Of a stretch of 23,684 bases of DNA, positions 10,258 through 19,500 are shown piece by piece. The notes below the pieces were generated by a model. That model searched no databases, was not told the DNA's origin, and worked only from the letters and a program-made list of their open reading frames with translations. Numbering within the stretch: the stretch's first letter is position 1; every line of letters begins with the position of its first letter. Location of the stretch: contig JBBPTG010000328.1 in assembly GCA_038093975.1 (NCBI GenBank), forward strand, positions 1 to 23,684, written 5' to 3'. The translations under genes and the position numbers were made by a program. The DNA is from Chalciporus piperatus (Eukaryota; Basidiomycota; Agaricomycetes; Boletales; Boletaceae).

Positions 10258-10261
10258 GCTG
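10258..10261. repeat. Target-site duplication, right copy (GCTG)
   Basis: Second copy of the 4-bp duplication flanking the solo LTR. Confidence 0.8.
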
Positions 10262-10566
10262 GGATGTATGCTCAAGGGAGAGGTAAACGGATATGCAGTA
10301 GCGAGCGGCTCCGTGATCGATGTGAATTGCGTGGGTTGGCGGGTTTCGCATCCTTTCGATAGCACCCTCTGACAACTTAGATACTTCATCGCTGAGAGAC
10401 GCCTGACGCATGAGGCAGACATATTGCATGGTGGTACGCATGTCCGGAAGAGTCGCGAGCGAGACGAGATGGTCTATGTTGATATTGGGGCGACGACGGT
10501 AAGGAAAATTTAAAGCATAAACTTGGTGGTTATCATGGCCCTGCTCGCGGGGAGGAGTTTCGTCAC

Positions 10567-10656
10567 GTTGTGCGTCATTTGGAGGGGACTGATCATGTTC
10601 GCGATCGTTCGGCAGGGACTTATCACGTTCGCGATCGGTTGGCAGGGATTGATCAC
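10567..10656 (-). repeat. 30-bp coding repeat in the tnp2 N-terminal region
   Basis: Three units (10567-10596, 10597-10626, 10627-10656), the last two nearly identical, encode decapeptide repeats of the form (R/H)DQS(L/P)P(N/T)D in the charged linker before the conserved tnp2 domain. Confidence 0.75.
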
Positions 10657-11518
10657 GTTCATTCTCGAGGCCACCCCGTAGTTTTAGTGCAGGGAAATCA
10701 TTGTAATAACAATACAAAGTGTTGTGCACCGTGTATTGTTATTGGAAGTATGCATCACTCGTGCATCACTCCAGTACTGGTTGTGCATCACTTGTGAGCG
10801 GCCTCTCGTGCTTCTTTTCCTTTCTTAGTTTAGCCATAGCTTTGTTCGCGAAGTCTCCGCTGCTCTCTTTTGATCGGTTCTTTTTCATCAGTACCTGACT
10901 CGATCGGAGCTCCCGCCGTAGGATTTGGGCACACCCCACAGGCACACATACCACGGTATTCCACTTCGATCTTTTCATTTCTCCTCACATAACGATGATC
11001 GCCCCGAACTGGATGAAGGGATGACGCCGATCTCTTTCAGGAACCACTGGTGATCAAAACCCTACTACATTTGCACTGGTCCGTTACTACCGCCTCATTT
11101 CGCTGCCTGGCTCCCTCGACCCGCCCCTTGTTCGATAGCCTCAACATGCCACCTTTCTCGCCCTGTTCCGTATTATCGCCACCATTGCAGCACCCGTTTT
11201 GCGTGCTCTTTCTCCATTCTCCACGGCCCTCCACGGCCCGCCTTGCCCAGTTTCGGGTTCCTACCATCCGGTCACCCTAGCCTCCCTCAAGCTCTCGTCG
11301 AAACACTATTGTGGACCTGTTCTGCCGGTTTTTTTCTGCGTCCCACCACTCAAATCCCTTCTTGCATCAGGCTGTCCTCCTTTGCTGCACATAATTAGAT
11401 TGGACGTGGTTTGCATCTCTTCTATACCAAACCCATATTAGTAGGTTGTACGCCATATATATTCAGCAGTCCTAATAATGGGTACGTCACAAATGTCACT
11501 TGTGTCACTGCTTTTTTC

Positions 11519-11545
11519 TTTGAGCACAATGACATCATGCTCAAA
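11519..11545. repeat. Inverted repeat TTTGAGCA...TGCTCAAA
   Basis: A perfect 8-bp stem (11519-11526 and 11538-11545) encloses an 11-nt loop containing TGACATCA, which resembles a CRE-type bZIP site. It lies in non-coding sequence. Confidence 0.6.
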
Positions 11546-11782
11546 CGGAAAAGCATTCGGGACTCGGATTCGAATCACGTGACCGTTACTGAGCCTGTGA
11601 GTCACATGCAACTGGGTCACGAGCTCGGTTCACGCGATCACGTTTTGCGCAGAGTCACTTGCAGATGGGAAAGTATTCGTCTGATACAAAACCCTCCTCC
11701 ACAAGGGAGTCGGGGAATAGGTCGCGCTCCTAATCTAAGTATCATTTTGTTGACTATTATTCGAACTGTGAACAGCACTGTT

Positions 11783-11796
11783 CATGCCATGGCATG
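11783..11796. repeat. 14-bp palindrome CATGCCATGGCATG
   Basis: Perfect self-complementary 14-mer in non-coding sequence, preceded by a second short dyad (GAACAGCACTGTTC). No function is assigned. Confidence 0.6.
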
Positions 11797-11880
11797 TCAA
11801 TAAAACGAGACTTGGTGAGAAATCAAAGCTCTCAGGCACACCAAGTCAGGTAATGCAATGATCACTTGTAATATAACGAG

Positions 11881-11957
11881 TGATGCACAACCTTACAGGC
11901 ATGTCTTGCATCATCCTTGCATTATTGATGCACAACCTTACAGGTGTGTCTTGCATC
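11881..11957. repeat. Direct repeat of about 31 bp at 45-bp spacing
   Basis: TGATGCACAACCTTACAGG(C/T) followed by a shared TGTCTTGCAT ending occurs at 11881 and again at 11926. The core AGTGATGCACAACC is also found in reverse complement (GGTTGTGCATCACT) near 10779, about 1.1 kb away. Confidence 0.65.
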
Positions 11958-12080
11958 GCTCATCCAAAGTCTGAATTGGCGGAGCACAACATGAAATTGA
12001 TTTGCAAGACACAAGACATGACGAAAATAGGCACGACAACTCGGAGGAGATACATATGTATGTACTACTCGACACAACAC

Positions 12081-14977
12081 TCAGTTGTTCTTCCGACCCC
12101 TCTTATGGGCACTCATATGGTCTGCTCCGATTTGATTGGCGATATCGTTGCGAGTGGACGGAACCGCTGAACGGCCAGATCTGCGAACGCTGGAACCAGA
12201 CATGTTGGAAGCAGAAGCGGTAACAGACGATGTAACAGACGAGGACTGGGTTTGATTTCGCTTGCCCGCCCTCTGTTTGGATGGGGTTAGCCGCTCAGGC
12301 AGGCTGGGGGGGTCTCCAGTGGCGGGTGCTGTGGGTGCTGTGGTGGGGGCGGGTGGTTCTGGGCTTGCAACGGGGGTTGATGACTTAGGGACAGTGTGAG
12401 CAGTGTCAGGAACAGTGCTCTGCGTTACGTGGTTGCCAGCACCAGCCGCTGTCGTTGGGGCGGATACGACAGGATCCGAGGTCGGAAGAGTAACAGCCAC
12501 AGGAACAGTGCTCTGCGTTACGTGGTTGCCAGCACCAGCCGCCGTCGTTGGGGCGGATACGACAGGATCCGAGGTCGGAAGAGTAACAGTCACAGGAACA
12601 GTGCTCTGCGTTACGTGGTTGCCAGCACCAGCCGCCGTCGTTGGAGCGGATACGACAGGATCTGAGGTCGGAAGAGTAACAGCCACAGGAACAGTTTGGC
12701 GAGTAAGTTGTGGGAAGGAGGGTGAAGGGCTGGGGGTTGTCCGAGGGTTCCTGACGAAGGACGTAGGCGGTTCACGCATAAGATCACTATCGTATATGGC
12801 AGTAGCAGAGTTGACATGTTGTACGACATTGCTGGATTGAATTTGAGTAGTCTAGTAGGGGAGCGATCACTGATCAGGGCGGAGACCATCTAATTATAGT
12901 ACCTACCATAGATATATTGGGATTTGTCGATGTCAACGGCGTTCGAAGACCTGGTACCATGTCCGATAGATGCGCATGATTGGACAGTCCATTCATGGGC
13001 AGGAGTGGTGCTCCAGAATCCTCACCTCTGCAGCGCAAAACATTGTCATGCGAGAAGCTAGCGCTCGGTTGTTGCCCAGGAGTAAACAAGGTCGAGTATG
13101 CGGGAATAGCGGAGGAAACAGCATGGCTGACTGAACCAGATGACGGGGGAGGTAAGGAAGGAATTGATGTTTGAGAACTCTCACTGTAAGCAGAGAAAGC
13201 GTTGAAGTCGGATAGGTTATTGAACTCGTCAAGGAAAGAATAGCCGTCTGGGAGGGGGGGCATGAACATCGGAGCTCCTGCGAATGAAGCACTTGTGAAT
13301 GGTGCCGGTGGTAAAAAGACGCCATAAGGAGGAACGCCCGAGGTAGAGTGAAGGCTGTCAGTGCCGCTGGAAGACCATCGAGAGTGCATGGAAACGTCAG
13401 AATTGACAGAGACAGCATCATCATTGTTTCCATCGGAGGGCACGGAAACACCAGCGTCTGAGTAGTACTCGTCATCGGGCTGAGCCGAGGTTGATGGATT
13501 ATTGACGGGAGGTGCCTGCCGCACAGAGTCGTCCGTAGAAGGGTCATGAAGATCGGGCAGTTTGCTATTTTCATAAAATCCTACAGAACCGGCTGTTATG
13601 TGATTATATAAATAAGGAAAATGGTTTAGAAGGAGGATATATTACCGTGGATGTGACGGACAAATGTGTCAAATGGCTGCATGACCTGCTCGTTGAAGTG
13701 GCTATGGGACTGCATATAGTTCATCCCTAACGGAGTTTCTCCGATATGGATGCTAACAGAAATGAGGTTAAAGTATTAAATTGCCATAAATGATGGCTTA
13801 CCTGAACGTCTTGATTTTGCCACCACGAGCGTAGTCAGGTCCGCCCGCAAGAATGGTGAACGTCCAATCTGTCTGGTCCTTGAAGCCACCCAAGAGCTTC
13901 AAAAGCATAGCGGGTAAGTCCCCGACGGCCCTAGAGAGTTGAACAATAAGCAAGGATGTCCTGAATGTTCGTCGAGTGAACTTACTTCGCCTTGAGTTTC
14001 AACCTGCTAGGATCAAAGGGTTCGGAGGGAGTGGCGGTACTCCCTTCACTGCGGGCCTTGGCAGCAGCAGCAGAGTCCTCTCGTGCCCTCACTTCTTCAC
14101 GTTGTGCCTTCTCTTCCATGACCTTGCGTCGCCCTTCCTCGTCCTTGGACCATTCGTCCCAAGCTTCTTTCGTCAACCTCCGGCGAATCTCCATGCGTTC
14201 ACTCTTTGCTTTCGAGTCGACACCCCGGCGTTGGCATTCCAATTCAAACATCGGTTTAACTTTGTCCTGGTAGTGAAGCTTCGAAAAGACTTCCTCCTCA
14301 CTTAAGGCACGTGACCGCTTCGCACTCTCCTGGGCAAGCTTATTCATGGACTTGAATGGGTCCATGACGGATGCTGAGCGTTTTCCGCGCGCCTTGTTTG
14401 CTTTCCACCGCATCGAACTCATCAGTTTCTAAAAGGAGTAGAGTATGATCAATACCAAAAGAATTCATAGTCATGCACGACTCACCTCTTGACGCAATTC
14501 AATTTGACGCTTAAGATGCTCACGCTGAATCAATGTCAAGGACTGAAGTGTCGTGCCTGGGGGAAAATCGGCTTGCTTTGACTCGATCTCTGGCCATAGC
14601 TGGGCCCAGGCTTCAAAGAAAACAGGCTTGAACTGTGAGTAGTCCCGTGATGGTATACACTGGACGTAATGGTCCTCGAAGTACTTCTGAAGCCATGTCT
14701 TCTGCTCCTCGGTAGCCCAATCGTTTCCGCCCATCTGCAGATGTCAGAGTACGATCTCCCATAGCAAAAAAAAATACAAACCTTTTTTGAGGAATGTGTA
14801 CGGTGTGCAGAGAGAAGCTTGAGATCAACAAAATCAGTAGTATAACATGAACGCTACAGCAATTGAACGGTAAACTTACGACTCGTTAAACTTGTGCGTC
14901 ACGTTGTCAGCGGCAGGTGGGCAGTTTCCTCGGGGTGCAATAGAGGGGAAACGAAACAGAGGAACTTTGGATCTCAT
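12081..14977 (-). CDS. Conserved basidiomycete hypothetical protein, multi-exon
   Basis: Function unknown, but the gene fits a family I recall from many Agaricomycetes. Exons with matching phases: 14977-14880, 14817-14778, 14734-14486, 14428-13986, 13930-13802, 13752-13646 and 13580-12907 (introns 62, 43, 57, 55, 49 and 65 nt). Family-like blocks in order: PLFRFPSIAP, FSLHTVHIP, GGNDWATEEQKTWLQKYF, a Lys/Glu-rich segment with LTKEAWDEWSKDEEGRRK, then the signature WTFTILAGGPDYARGGKIKT and GETPLGMNYMQSHSHF followed by VMQPFDTFVRHIHGFYE. After a Ser/Pro-rich region a last exon (about 12831-12081) holds 93-bp repeats and a tail ending ...IANQIGADHMSAHKRGRKNN. The junction of the last two exons is unresolved: the obvious donor (GTAGGT, 12906) is phase 0 but the acceptor (12832) needs phase 2. 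The start ATG lies 2 nt after the stop of the upstream gene. Confidence 0.75.
12415..12693 (-). repeat. 93-bp coding tandem repeat, three copies
   Basis: Three near-identical 93-bp units (12415-12507, 12508-12600, 12601-12693) encode a 31-residue repeat containing LPTSDPVVSAPTTAAGAG and NHVTQS. Only about two or three bases differ between copies, which suggests recent expansion or homogenisation. The period keeps the frame. Confidence 0.92.
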
Positions 14978-14979
14978 GA

Positions 14980-15850
14980 TCAAAAGGGGACTGTTAGAAC
15001 AATCGCTGCTGCACTCCATGATTCACCGAACTCAAAAACTTCTTTGTTAGGACATAGAACAAATAAATCTACCTGGAAAGATCACCTGCATGGTGAAAAA
15101 TAGCGTTCTGGTAACTAATATCGGTCACCTTCTGATAGAGCAAACCTCCACTTTGATACAAAGCAGCCGTGCTTCCTTCCACGTTGGCCATAAGCACGTC
15201 CTCGAGGATGGTGATTGCCATGGCAATTACGCCCGAGACTTTTTGCGCATTGGCCAGGAGAGTCCCAATGCCGAAGCGTTGCAGTATGTTACTCTCCACG
15301 TCCCTTGCTGACTTTTGAATATCGACGGCTCGTAGAATAAGGTCCTCAATAGCAGTATCAAGCACGTCCCCAACGCCTAGGGTAGAGAGAAGACTGTCCA
15401 ATAGCGACTTCAATGAGCCAGTCACAAGGCTCAGGAGCTCGCCTTCAACTGCTTGCAATTTATCCTCTCTGTGTTAGTAGTGAGGCATTGGCAGAGCTAC
15501 ACGAGATTGACGATGACCCACGGTCGGTACACATTTCTCCTTCTCCTAGTGGCCCTTTGTTGTTCCTCGGCCGAGGACACATCACTGAGCAGCTCGTCTT
15601 AGTAATTAGACAAGAAAGGCCCGTCAGGGTAGTTAATCTACTCACACTACTGCAGCAGCCTGTCTGAGACGTCTAGCCTTGTACTTGAGTTTCATTTTTT
15701 TGGATATCACCGCTCGGTTGCTAAACTTTGAGTAAGTATCCCGCTGGGTACTGAAAACGAATCAAGTTACCGCTCATAATATCTCTGTCGAGCATCACGA
15801 GCAGCAGCAATTCGGTCCTCTGTAGTGTGGTGGATTGTTGGACGTGGCAT
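14980..15850 (-). CDS. Hypothetical protein with basic N-terminus and helical C-terminal domain
   Basis: Not recognised by name. Five exons (15850-15771, 15720-15646, 15584-15522, 15468-15086, 15041-14980) join in phases 2, 2, 2 and 1 across introns of 50, 61, 53 and 44 nt, giving about 220 codons from ATG to TGA. The N-terminus (MPRPTIHHTTEDRIAAARDA, then QRYYERNR and KKMKLKYKARRLRQ) is strongly basic, a start I recall in unnamed Agaricomycete proteins and compatible with nucleic-acid binding or nuclear targeting. The rest is predicted helical (SLKSLLDSLLSTLGVGD, ILQRFGIGTLLANAQKV, AITILEDVLMANVEGS). The third intron has an excellent CTACTAAC branch site. Alternative splicing (donor 15072, acceptor 14991) would join exon 4 in frame to the following gene, so the two may be one locus. 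Confidence 0.65.
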
Positions 15851-15954
15851 AGCTTGGCATAGGAAGTTCAAATCGAGCAGTGAGCACTAGTGAGTAGTGA
15901 GACCGAACGATGTGCCGAATCACATGACAGGATCACTAAAGTGCCATAGGAGAT

Positions 15955-15997
15955 AGGAGAATCATAGGAGAATTATAGGAGAATTATAGGAGAATTA
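15955..15997. repeat. 11-bp tandem repeat, about four copies
   Basis: AGGAGAAT(C/T)AT is repeated at 15955, 15966, 15977 and 15988, about 105 bp upstream of the start codon of the minus-strand gene beginning at 15850. Confidence 0.85.
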
Positions 15998-16200
15998 GGA
16001 AAAATCAAGCATTCACGACGTTAAATCGTTTACTACTTAATACAAATGTTCATTAGTTGGTCATTTTCTGTGTGGATGCTGAGTTTTTGTTCGAGTCTAT
16101 CAGCATGGTGGATGAGCTATCAACCATTGTCGTATGTGTAGTCTGAGTTAAGTACTGTTCAAGCTCTCCAAGTTGCGTCTCGCGACTCATACATAAAACA

Positions 16201-16372
16201 CCAGGCAACTACTACTTAGCAACAGTCGACTTGTCTAACTGACCAGTACATTTGACAACGACACTCTCGAGTTCCGAGTCATCTAGCCAGGCAACTACTA
16301 CTTAGCAACAGTCGACTTGTCTAACTGACCAGTACATTTGACAACGACACTCTCGAGTTCCGAGTCATCTAG
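16201..16372. repeat. Exact 86-bp tandem duplication
   Basis: Positions 16201-16286 and 16287-16372 appear identical base for base (starting CCAGGCAACTACTACTTAGC, ending CCGAGTCATCTAG). The lack of any difference in non-coding DNA suggests a very recent duplication, or a collapsed or misassembled repeat. Confidence 0.93.
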
Positions 16373-16545
16373 AAAAAATTACCAGCACTCGTCGTTCACA
16401 ACATCAGCCTCCTAGTCAATTCAGGGTCCTTCCTTAGGCTTCATCACAGTTCAAGTTACCGCGTGTGCTTGAGCGCACAAGCATGTATGTCAAGAAAGCT
16501 TGGCTGGAATTGCACAAAATGTAGGGATCACAATTCGGATGATAA

Positions 16546-19500
16546 CTAGTTGGTCAAGATTACAATGTTCCCGTCCTCAAGAGTATCCTCAAAAAGTCTA
16601 ATTCCCTGCTCGACCGATAAAACCTTGCGTTGGATGGAGCCGCTCACTTTGAGGATAAGTGATCCTGTTGTTTCCCTGCGAGAGAAATCAGATGGAGTCG
16701 TTGCATCAGGAAAACCCTCCCCTGGATAATTGTATAGAATAGTAGATATTTCCAAAGTAATTCTCACAAATACCAACAATTATTGACATTTCTTCATATT
16801 TCTAATAATTCTTCCAATTTTATCAACATAAGTAGCCCCCCCTTGTTATTCTCTGGATTTTCTGAAAAATCTTGATATTTCCATACAATTATCTTCAGAA
16901 AGACATTGTAATTAACAGATATAATGTCATAATAGTGTTCATATTAGCAGACTATATTCTGATAATACTGGCCATTCACTACTATTAAATCACACATAAT
17001 CATGATGATTGAAAATGAATTTATTGACCACTATCTACTACAGATCATGTACTACATCTACTAACTGCTATCAAGCAAGGTACAGCTGTTGAGGTGATGA
17101 GAGAGGGAGCAGAGATGGTGGGGGAATGAGCTTACTTGTGGTGCTGGACAAACCCAGGGAGGAAGGTACAGCTGTTGATTGTGATGAGAGAGGAAGCAGA
17201 GATGGTGTAGATGAGCTTACCTACAAGGTGTCCCAAGGCATGCACGAGCCAGCCAGTGAGGCTCGTGAAAAGGTGTTGGTGAGGAGGTGGCATGAGGTGG
17301 CGGCGAGCTCGAACGACCGACCGGCTGTGTTCGAGGTGAGTGGATGTGGTGGGGGTGAGTGGGAACTTACCTCGTGAGGCCAACGGGGCTGTCGAGCCCT
17401 CGCCGGCCGTGTTTTGATGTCGAGTGTCGAGGTTGAGGTGGGATATGATGGTGGGGCATACAGCCATTCAGGCTGTATACGAGGTGAGAGGTGGTGGGTT
17501 GAGGAAAAACGAACCTTGTCATGCCGGCGGGGCTGTTGAGCCCACGCCGGCCGTATTGTTCGAGTTCGAGTGGGAGGTGGTGGTGGTGGTGGGGCAAACA
17601 GCCCGAGTGGCTGTATTCGAGGTGAGAGGTGCCAGTGGTGGTGGTGGGGTGAGTAGAAACTCACCTGTGACAGCCGGCGGGGCTGTTGAGCCCTCGCCGG
17701 CTGTTTTTTCGTGTCGAAGAAGTTGGGTGGTCGAAGGTGGTGGGGCAAGCTTTGAGCCCGCGCGGCTGTGCTTGAGGTGAGTGGTGGTGGTGGTGGTGAG
17801 CGAGAACTCACCTGGTGAAGCCGGCGGGGCTGTTGAGCCCTCGCCGGCTGCGTTTTCGTGCTGTGTTGAGGTGGGTTGTGGGGTAGTGGTAGTTGTAGTG
17901 GTGAGGACTCGAAAATGCTGACGCGGCAAGTTCAACACGGTCACGTGACCTTCCCGTGCGGATTTTTGACAAGTCCAACCATTAGGGAAATTAAGCTACA
18001 CTTATCTACACTTTTTTGTACACTCAATCACAACACTTTCACACTTTTAACTACACTTTTGGTACGCTTTTTTGTACACTTAGCTCCAGTCAAACCTAGT
18101 TACTTTGCTACACTCTTGACTACCCTTAGTACGCTTTTTTGTACACTTTTCCTACACTCAATCCTAATATACTTTGGTACACTTTTGATTACTGATTTAG
18201 TACACTTTTTTGCTACAGTTTAGCTACACTCCATCTAGCTACACTTTCCTACACATTTGATAGTTTTACCACAGTTTAGCTACACTCTTCCCACACTTGT
18301 AACTACACATTTACTACGCTTTTTTGTACACTTTAGCTACACTCTAACCTAATAGACTTTCCCACACTATTGACTACACATTCACTACACTTTTAGTACG
18401 CTTTTTTGCTACACTCTATTACTACACATTTTCCCACACTTGTAACTACACTTTTAGTACACTTTTTTGTACACTTTAGCTACACTCCATCACTACACAT
18501 TTTCCCACACCATTGACTACACTTTTAGTACGCTTTTTTGCTACACTCTATTACTACACATTTTCCCACACTTGTAACTACACTTTTAGTACGCTTTTTG
18601 TACACTTTAGTTACACTCCATCACTACACATTTTCCCACACCATTGACTACACTTTTAGTACGCTTTTTTGCTACACTTTGCTACACTTTTCACTACACT
18701 TACTACACTTTTGCTACACTCAGTTTTCCACCCTTTGGACTACTTATACCTTCAGAAAAGTTGAGTATAATTATCATGAATTATATGAAATATCATGAAA
18801 TATCTGATAATACACTCTCAAGGGTGGTCAGCCACTTGTAACTGACACAAAATTTCCTGATAATATGAGAAATTACATGATATTTTCGAAAAAAACACGG
18901 TTTTTCAGTAATTTTCTACTATTCTATACAATTATCTAGGGGAGGGTTTTCCTGATGTGAATCACCAGAGCCCGAGCGTGCACTTACCAACCCGAGAAGA
19001 TACCCACACGGAGTCCCTTGGTTACCATATAAAATGGTGGGGATGCGGTCGGGGCTGGAACATGGTAATAGTATCCACGATAAAGCCTGTACCACACCTG
19101 AGTAGCGGGACGTGGTTGGGGAGAAACTAAGACTGAGGGCGACTGGAAAGGGCCAGAAAGAACGGCGATGCCAGGGCCGGGCAAGACTAGGGGGACAACT
19201 GGGACTAGAGGGGCGACTGGAACTAGAGGGGTGACTGGAACCAGAGGGGCGACTGGAACCAGAGGGGCGACTGGAACTAGAGGAGTGACTGGAACTAGAG
19301 GAGCGACCGGAACTAGAGGGGGAATGGAAGATTCGGACGCAGCAGAATCGGTGGGGGGTAGGTGCTCTGGATGTTCTTCTGGGCCACTCTCAGTAGCGGA
19401 TGCAAGGCCCGAGGTCAAGGACGTGTCATCCGACTCATCTGGTGCGATTTGATCCTGATTCTGATCGGATAACGCCGAGTCATCAGCCCCGATAAGTGCA

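Larger units (their letters stand above)
7156..10729 (-). pseudogene. tnp2-type (CACTA-like, Transposase_21) transposase, disrupted
   Basis: DDE transposase of the tnp2 family, broken in at least three ways. Minus-strand pieces: 10729-10258 (N-terminal part, with the block LSEGAIERMRNPP), 9642 to about 8615, about 8615-7584, and 7530-7156 after a 53-nt intron (7583-7531, phase 0). Clear family blocks are DTCPYCDTSRWD, SISLDGAQLYEKKQSDCWIY, KINVLPGGFIPGPNKP, FITADGPGLVYLDGMVGH, TTDIMHLAMNISLLLLGLWRG, WTMERTIGNLGQEIRQP and SVIAMVPHTPTLPSG. Lesions: (1) a solo LTR at 9643-10257 splits a Gln-Gln pair, and the frame is exact once the LTR and one target copy are removed; (2) a TGA stop at 9325-9327 between QLQARY and NPDSACEMKY, most simply a CGA arginine codon hit by C-to-T; (3) a frameshift near 8610-8622 between PNQKQFEKS and the KTETGLTK frame. 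The true N-terminus is unresolved; a Cys-rich stretch near 10920-10940 may belong to it. Confidence 0.9.
10730..12080. other. Gene-free region with scattered inverted and direct repeats
   Basis: About 1.35 kb with no supported gene. The left part may include the decayed 5' end of the tnp2 element: on the minus strand a Cys-rich CACGVCPNP word near 10935 precedes Lys/Glu-rich sequence. Further right are a GTCAC/GTGAC-rich stretch (11485-11660), a perfect 8-bp-stem hairpin (11519-11545), a 14-bp palindrome (11783-11796) and direct repeats at 11881 and 11926. Short frames on both strands have no motifs. Confidence 0.5.
15851..16545. other. Intergenic region with two tandem repeats
   Basis: About 695 bp without a gene. 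It separates the start of the upstream-reading hypothetical gene from the 3' end of the viroplasmin-domain gene and presumably holds the former's promoter. It contains an 11-bp microrepeat and an exact 86-bp tandem duplication. Confidence 0.6.
16704..18957. mobile_element. 2.25-kb TIR element inside an intron (non-autonomous DNA transposon)
   Basis: The element is bounded by 43-bp inverted repeats with one mismatch (16704-16746 and 18915-18957), starting CATCAGGAAAACCCTCCCCT. It lies wholly within intron 2 of the viroplasmin-domain gene. The flanks share a 2-bp TG (16702-16703 and 18958-18959), a possible target duplication; an alternative reading is AT duplication with the element beginning at CAGG. 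Removing element plus one TG leaves a 56-nt intron with normal donor, CTGAT branch site and acceptor. Inside are AT-rich shoulders, an exon-intron-like tandem array (about 17061-17860) and a TACACTTTT repeat field (about 18000-18720). No transposase is recognisable. The end motif resembles sequence 3' of the Plavaka gene. Confidence 0.88.

Noticed and set aside
12396..12840. Forward-strand frames with 31-residue repeats
   Set aside because: They are antisense images of the 93-bp coding repeat on the minus strand, which continues into a sensible C-terminus.
15950..16372. Possible CRISPR-like array because of closely spaced direct repeats
   Set aside because: The repeats are an 11-bp microrepeat and one 86-bp tandem duplication without spacers, in a eukaryotic context.
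17126..17780. Forward-strand frames in the GC-rich array
   Set aside because: They are open because of repeat composition; splice-like junctions and stop placement favour the minus strand.
18538..18841. Forward-strand frames in the TACACTTTT field
   Set aside because: They are low-complexity Thr/Leu/Tyr repeats with no start context or motif.
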